Source: Acidianus brierleyi
Lineage (GTDB): Archaea > Thermoproteota > Thermoprotei_A > Sulfolobales > Sulfolobaceae
NCBI RefSeq assembly: GCF_003201835.2
Contig: NZ_CP029289.2
Coordinates: 2,426,501-2,490,500 of the forward strand
Direction: 5' to 3'
DNA: 64,000 bases
Shown: one piece after another, positions 63,756 to 64,000 of the stretch
Position numbering within the stretch: position 1 is the first letter of the stretch
Layout of the letters: the number at the start of each line of letters is the position of its first letter
Made by a program: the position numbers and the translations under genes
Notes under the pieces: model-generated
The model's database searches: none
The model's input: the letters and a program-made list of their open reading frames with translations, nothing else
What the model was told of the DNA's origin: nothing

Positions 63756-64000
63756 TGAACTACCACGCCCTAACGGACGTGGCTTCCTGCTTCAAAGCCG
63801 AGGCTTGCCAAAGGTAGAGGTCTCAGCTCCACAGGCACTAAGGGTCGTTCCGACCCCGAGCACTAATGTGAACCCACAGTATCCCAATATGGGACTGTTG
63901 AATGGAGCAGAGGCGTACCACATAGACCCTCGCTTTAACCAAGGCGTCTCAGTGACGCTTACTCCGTCAGTGACTGCCATTAATAGAATATTTGAAAAAT
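63755..64000 (-). mobile_element. IS200/IS605-derived element, copy 3 (partial, runs off right edge)
   Basis: From GTGAACTACCACGCCC the sequence follows the conserved right-end block of copies 1 and 2 with only scattered differences up to the window end, so its left end is not visible. The right-end stem CACGCCC-TAAC-GGACGTG is present. Its 5' boundary coincides with the last base of the permease stop codon, so the gene is not damaged. Confidence 0.7.

Overview
The window looks like chromosomal DNA of a thermoacidophilic crenarchaeon of the Sulfolobales (Sulfolobus/Acidianus-like). The reasons are very low GC, short or absent 5' leaders with TATA boxes close to start codons, archaeal-type NadM, an ISC1058-like IS5 transposase, IS200/IS605-derived ends, and a 25-nt CRISPR repeat whose transcribed strand ends in the ATTGAAAG handle known from Sulfolobus crRNAs. 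The type III-D gene order also matches, from memory, the S. solfataricus Csm cluster (Sso1424-1432). No rRNA or tRNA gene was recognised.

Region 1 (1-22.2 kb) is a large restriction-type defence island, almost all on the minus strand. Two transcription units combine (a) an orphan Cys-cluster protein, a DrmA/YprA-like helicase and a DUF1998-phospholipase D fusion (the DISARM core DrmA, DrmB and DrmC) with (b) a DUF1156 DNA methylase, a DUF499 ATPase, a small orphan, a SNF2 helicase, a beta-CASP metallo-beta-lactamase nuclease and a gene leaving the left edge. The last is the non-catalytic part of a second DUF1156 methylase, whose catalytic part appears to be the separate gene at 14844-15920. 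A nuclease-helicase (DUF2075) sits between the units.

Region 2 (22.4-32 kb) is mobile and accessory: an IS5-family element, a membrane Ser/Thr kinase, an IS605-derived structured element without transposase, a 347-bp MITE, and a duplicated cassette (C2H2 zinc finger, secreted protein, small membrane protein) with one degenerate copy.

Region 3 (32-44 kb) has SfsA, a divergent McrB-like GTPase/nuclease pair, a HEPN/MNT pair with broken HEPN, two DUF4143 ATPase pseudogenes (one carrying a nested IS605 remnant and MITE), an MFS transporter, and an RHH/retropepsin pair.

Region 4 (44-57 kb) is a CRISPR-Cas locus: a minus-strand unit (203-aa orphan, Cas6, winged helix), a divergent type III-D effector operon (Cas11-like, three Cas7 RAMPs, Cas10, three RAMPs), then an array of 42 repeats and 41 spacers. 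The array reads leftward from a leader at about 56.7-57 kb. No adaptation genes and no CARF effector gene are present.

Region 5 (57.6-64 kb) is ordinary metabolism and transport: NadM, two APC permeases, a single-Cys peroxiredoxin, a small RHH regulator, a cyclase-family hydrolase with an amidohydrolase, and a third IS605-derived end running off the right edge.
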